Assembly: GCA_964449275.1 (NCBI GenBank)
Contig: CAYVAM010000099.1
Coordinates: 1 to 14,578 of the forward strand
Source: JAUVZF01 sp964449275
GTDB lineage: Bacteria > Planctomycetota > Phycisphaerae > FEN-1346
DNA length: 14,578 nt
Reading direction: 5' to 3'
Shown here: one piece after another, positions 13,001-14,578 of the stretch
Layout of the letters: each line of letters begins with the position of its first letter
Numbering within the stretch: the first letter of the stretch is position 1
Program-made: the position numbers and the translations under genes
The notes under the pieces: generated by a model
The model's database searches: none
What the model was told of the DNA's origin: nothing
The model's input: the letters and a program-made list of their open reading frames with translations, nothing else

Positions 13001-14578
13001 GCCGGCGGGGCGGGACTCCCTGCCGGGCTCGTGATGACGGCGGGGATCGTCGTCGTCCCGCTCTTGGCGTGGACCACGCCCGCGCTGTCAACCGTGCCGC
13101 CGTAGGTGATGGCGTTGCCGACGCCCGGATCGAACGCGAGGGTGCCGCCCTGGATGTCGGTGGTCTGCAATGTGACGTCGTGGTCTTTGTAGATGGTCGT
13201 CGTGCCGCTCTGGATCGTCAGGTTGTCGATCATGTCCGGGTCCTTGGCGCCGGCGAGGCTGCTGGTGAACCGGACGTTGCCGGTGGTCGTCACGTTGACC
13301 GGGTCGGCGCTGGCGGTGGCGATGCCGCTCGCGAAGTTGATCGAGCCGGCGAAGGTGACGTTCATCTCGCTGCTGCCGACCAGCGTCGGGTAGCACAGGT
13401 ACGTATCGGTGCCGGCGTTGGGGGCGGCAAAGGTCTGGTAGAAGCCGAGTTGCAGGTTGTTGCCCTGGAGCGTCGAGCCGTCGTACATCTTGAACTCGCC
13501 GGCATTGAAGCCGTCGCCCTCACCGGCGGGCAGACCGCCGTACTTGTCGGCCTCCAGGAACCCGTGCGTGCCGCCCCATCCGAGTGTGGCCCCGTCGTGG
13601 ATCTCCATCCCTTCCAGGTGCTGGTTGGCCACCGTGGTCCGCTTGTCGCCCATGACCCATCCGTACGCGTCGGCGCCGAGACCCTGACCGTCATCCGCCG
13701 TGGCCTCGAGCGTGCCGCCCACGATGTCCCAGGCGAGTTTGCGTGTCACGGTGGTGCTGCCGGAGTCGAACGTTCCGCCGGCCGTCCGCAGGATGCCGTC
13801 GCCGGTCTTGGCGATGTGTGCCACCGGACGGTACCGGATGTCGGCGTCGTCGGTGTAGGAGGCCGACCGGAAGCCGTCGCCGGAGGTGAAGTCGATCTCG
13901 CTGGTCCCGGGGCCCGGAACGGGGTTCACCACGTTGACGGTGTACACGCGGGTTGTGCCGTTCGACCAGCCGGCCGAGCCGGCGTCCGGGTCCACGTCGA
14001 ACGTCAGGGCACTGCCACCGCCGACGTTGGCGTTAACCGCCACCGCCAACGGATCGACATCATCACCGAACTTCAACGTGGCCTTCGGCAGCATCGACCC
14101 GATGCCTGAACCGTTGGCGGCCGTCGTGAAGTTCAGGAGACTGTCTTCCATGATGCGGAGCCGCGCCGAACTGCCGCCGTACTGCGCCGTCAGCGTGGCG
14201 CCCTCGAGGGTGGCCGTGCCGGCGCCGCCAACGACCGCCGTGCCGATGTCCAGGTTGCCTGCGATCGTGACGTTGCCTGAGGCGCTCAGACCGCTCGCGA
14301 CGAGTGTCTCGCCTGAGGCGATCTCGAGCGTGGCGTCGCCTTCGAGAATCACGTCGGCGCTTTCGGGCAGCGTGCCGCCGGCCTCAAACTCCGCCACGCC
14401 CTCGCCCTGCACGCGGAGGTGCTGAGCCAAACCGAGCGAGGACACGTCCATGACCACCAATCGGCCGTCTTCCACGCGCGTCTCGCCGGGGCCGTACTGG
14501 TTCAGGGAAACGCCCGGGGTGGCCGGCGCGAGCATGCGAACCTGGTTGCTCCCGACCTTGACCAGGTTCACCGCCAGC
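10084..14578 (-). CDS. Giant LamG/dockerin-like PEP-CTERM surface protein, N-terminus missing
   Basis: More than 1,497 codons are open to the window's right edge. The first possible start (GTG at 14571-14569) lacks a signal peptide and is probably internal. The order from the N-terminal side is: beta-rich, Gly/Thr/Ala-rich autotransporter-like sequence (about 14570-13000); a LamG/concanavalin-like domain (about 13000-12315, from LLNRWSFGE); Thr/Ala-rich repeats (about 12270-11660); a second LamG domain (about 11620-10975, LYYRFEE, GNAVEFDGVDDSVEI, WYHVVTTYDGATG); and one more repeat. Two dockerin-like calcium loops (GDANMDGVINSNDYD and GDFNFDGVINSNDYD) follow. The end is a PEP-CTERM sorting signal (10087-10158): PEP, a hydrophobic helix, then RRRRAA. 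Such proteins are exported and processed by an exosortase. The paired LamG domains suggest glycan binding; adhesin or matrix scaffold is inferred. It converges on the operon and is transcribed separately. Confidence 0.92.
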   Translation of the reverse strand, partial: LAVNLVKVGSNQVRMLAPATPGVSLNQYGPGETRVEDGRLVVMDVSSLGLAQHLRVQGEGVAEFEAGGTLPESADVILEGDATLEIASGETLVASGLSASGNVTIAGNLDIGTAVVGGAGTATLEGATLTAQYGGSSARLRIMEDSLLNFTTAANGSGIGSMLPKATLKFGDDVDPLAVAVNANVGGGSALTFDVDPDAGSAGWSNGTTRVYTVNVVNPVPGPGTSEIDFTSGDGFRSASYTDDADIRYRPVAHIAKTGDGILRTAGGTFDSGSTTVTRKLAWDIVGGTLEATADDGQGLGADAYGWVMGDKRTTVANQHLEGMEIHDGATLGWGGTHGFLEADKYGGLPAGEGDGFNAGEFKMYDGSTLQGNNLQLGFYQTFAAPNAGTDTYLCYPTLVGSSEMNVTFAGSINFASGIATASADPVNVTTTGNVRFTSSLAGAKDPDMIDNLTIQSGTTTIYKDHDVTLQTTDIQGGTLAFDPGVGNAITYGGTVDSAGVVHAKSGTTTIPAVITSPAGSPAPPASLLNRWSFGETGGAGTTLVDTVGGASATIIEVGAYDADVGMTLAGQLHMTGGGKADSDYLKLDDGLISSLGDATFEFWATQESTKNWSRVFSFGSTNTDVLLVAWTVATDINRDGIRWRDTGVAGDNDSNNIYDTMAPYTLGQEFHLVWTVDEEATGPGTKTVLNWYKDGVWAGSLETDNKLSDLSDTDNVIGRSKWNDATANASYNEFRIYNEALSDANIGLSFAAGPDNALWSAPSIRVDGGATLVVGGFVNQGMVNVLGTLTTVGDPSAATINVGDGASAGSFTAGATTTNALNLVNGTANLASLAASETVNIGDDTTAGALTAGPTTANAFNLTNGSATLDSLTGTGATPTATVGADGALTVTEAAGVTAMSNLTVLGTANVPTGPADAGTTNVGQPAPIIPAGGQVITGSLTAAGASGQDLDIASGTADYGAGAVNMTGAITIGSVHRDPAYAGDYVSSVLADNPVLYYRFEEAGAGDPVADSSGNNHNGTYLGNTTPGQPSAGPMLGNAVEFDGVDDSVEIADTITSEKMTIETWFNGDAMNGWRTILNHDGWSGGYVHYQFSNNPLRWCINGNGGDVNMNWSPDFTAGQWYHVVTTYDGATGAVNLYVDGDLKYTGADNGNNDPTITPGNIGAWNGNDREWDGYMDEFAIYDSVLSAERVAAHYAGQALVDPGSQPAVGTFTAGATTANVVNLRNGSATLASLRGVGTDPSVTVGAGATMTVASDIRDMSNITVGGMLTTGDEGVNVTRELTVEPGGTFDLTNGSLVVDYEPGANPFDDLVALVEEGFNNIDTDDPPDGYPNLWEGTGITSTGARDNSQLTTGLAIIDNDDVLSHTVPPKVGGLTDLDGVPLDATCILIKYTWNGDANMDGVINSNDYDLIDTAWMLWDNEGRVPEGGFRYAVGDFNFDGVINSNDYDKIDNAWILSGGAPLGAGGPLPTPEPATLALLALGSAGLFLRRRRAA
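10207..10386 (-). repeat. Duplicated dockerin-like calcium-binding repeat
   Basis: The two repeats encode GDANMDGVINSNDYD...IDTAW (about 10324-10386) and GDFNFDGVINSNDYD...IDNAW (about 10207-10269). A 24-base DNA stretch is identical at 10225-10248 and 10342-10365, 117 bases (39 codons) apart. The Asp/Asn spacing fits the EF-hand-like loop of type I dockerins. The near-identity suggests recent duplication or strong constraint. Confidence 0.85.
10884..12175 (-). repeat. Divergent protein repeats of the G-FTAGATT-N---NL-NG-A-L-SL type
   Basis: Within the surface protein, similar blocks recur: SFTAGATTTNALNLVNGTAN (about 12100-12155), ALTAGPTTANAFNLTNGSAT (about 11970-12030) and TFTAGATTANVVNLRNGSAT (about 10885-10945). 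The third is separated from the others by the second LamG domain. Each is preceded by a VGxG-like or short linker stretch. They probably form repeated beta-strands of a solenoid. The coordinates are approximate. Confidence 0.7.

Noticed and set aside
10474..14109. Open frame of 1,211 codons on the plus strand, antisense to the LamG protein
   Set aside because: It is composed of Val/Gly/Ala/Arg-rich low-complexity sequence with no recognisable domain. It mirrors the codon-position bias of the real minus-strand gene, which has clear LamG, dockerin and PEP-CTERM domains.

Overview
This is a GC-rich bacterial window that reads like a small metagenome-type contig from the Planctomycetota or a close relative. 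The evidence is a Tat-exported S1-type sulfatase, a very large LamG surface protein ending in dockerin-like repeats plus a PEP-CTERM tail, lineage-typical uncharacterised secreted proteins, and dense palindromic repeats. The phylum is an inference from gene content, since no rRNA or tRNA is present. Genes run off both ends. The left edge is a 39-bp perfect fold-back that looks like an assembly artefact.

Layout: (1) a sulfatase on the minus strand, missing its C-terminus, bases 1-593. (2) A 506-base divergent spacer with repeat remnants. (3) Six plus-strand genes, 1100-10018: an AlgI-like MBOAT O-acyltransferase, a membrane-anchored SGNH/GDSL protein (the usual AlgJ/AlgX-like partner), a secreted TolB-like beta-propeller, two paralogous exported proteins of unknown function (the second with an extra CBM-like N-terminal domain), and an FGE-sulfatase-fold lipoprotein. 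Several are translationally coupled (ATGA at 3831-3834, TTGA at 9002-9005). (4) Convergent to these, a giant LamG/dockerin/PEP-CTERM protein on the minus strand, 10084-14578, missing its N-terminus.

The common theme is the cell envelope and extracellular polysaccharide. MBOAT plus SGNH should O-acetylate a secreted or surface glycan, the sulfatase would remove sulfate esters, and the remaining proteins are exported, several with lectin or CBM-like folds. The PEP-CTERM tail implies an exosortase elsewhere in the genome, and PEP-CTERM systems are commonly linked to exopolysaccharide production.

The most unusual signal is the repeat content. At least five kinds of short palindromic repeats sit in almost every gene boundary, and several lie inside coding sequence. 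An inverted pair of 28-base hairpins is translated in frame directly after the signal peptide of the beta-propeller. A second inverted pair lies in the leader of the FGE-like lipoprotein. A third, unrelated repeat supplies the N-terminus of the first unknown protein. The paralogous pair of unknown exported proteins is the best candidate for an undescribed protein family.
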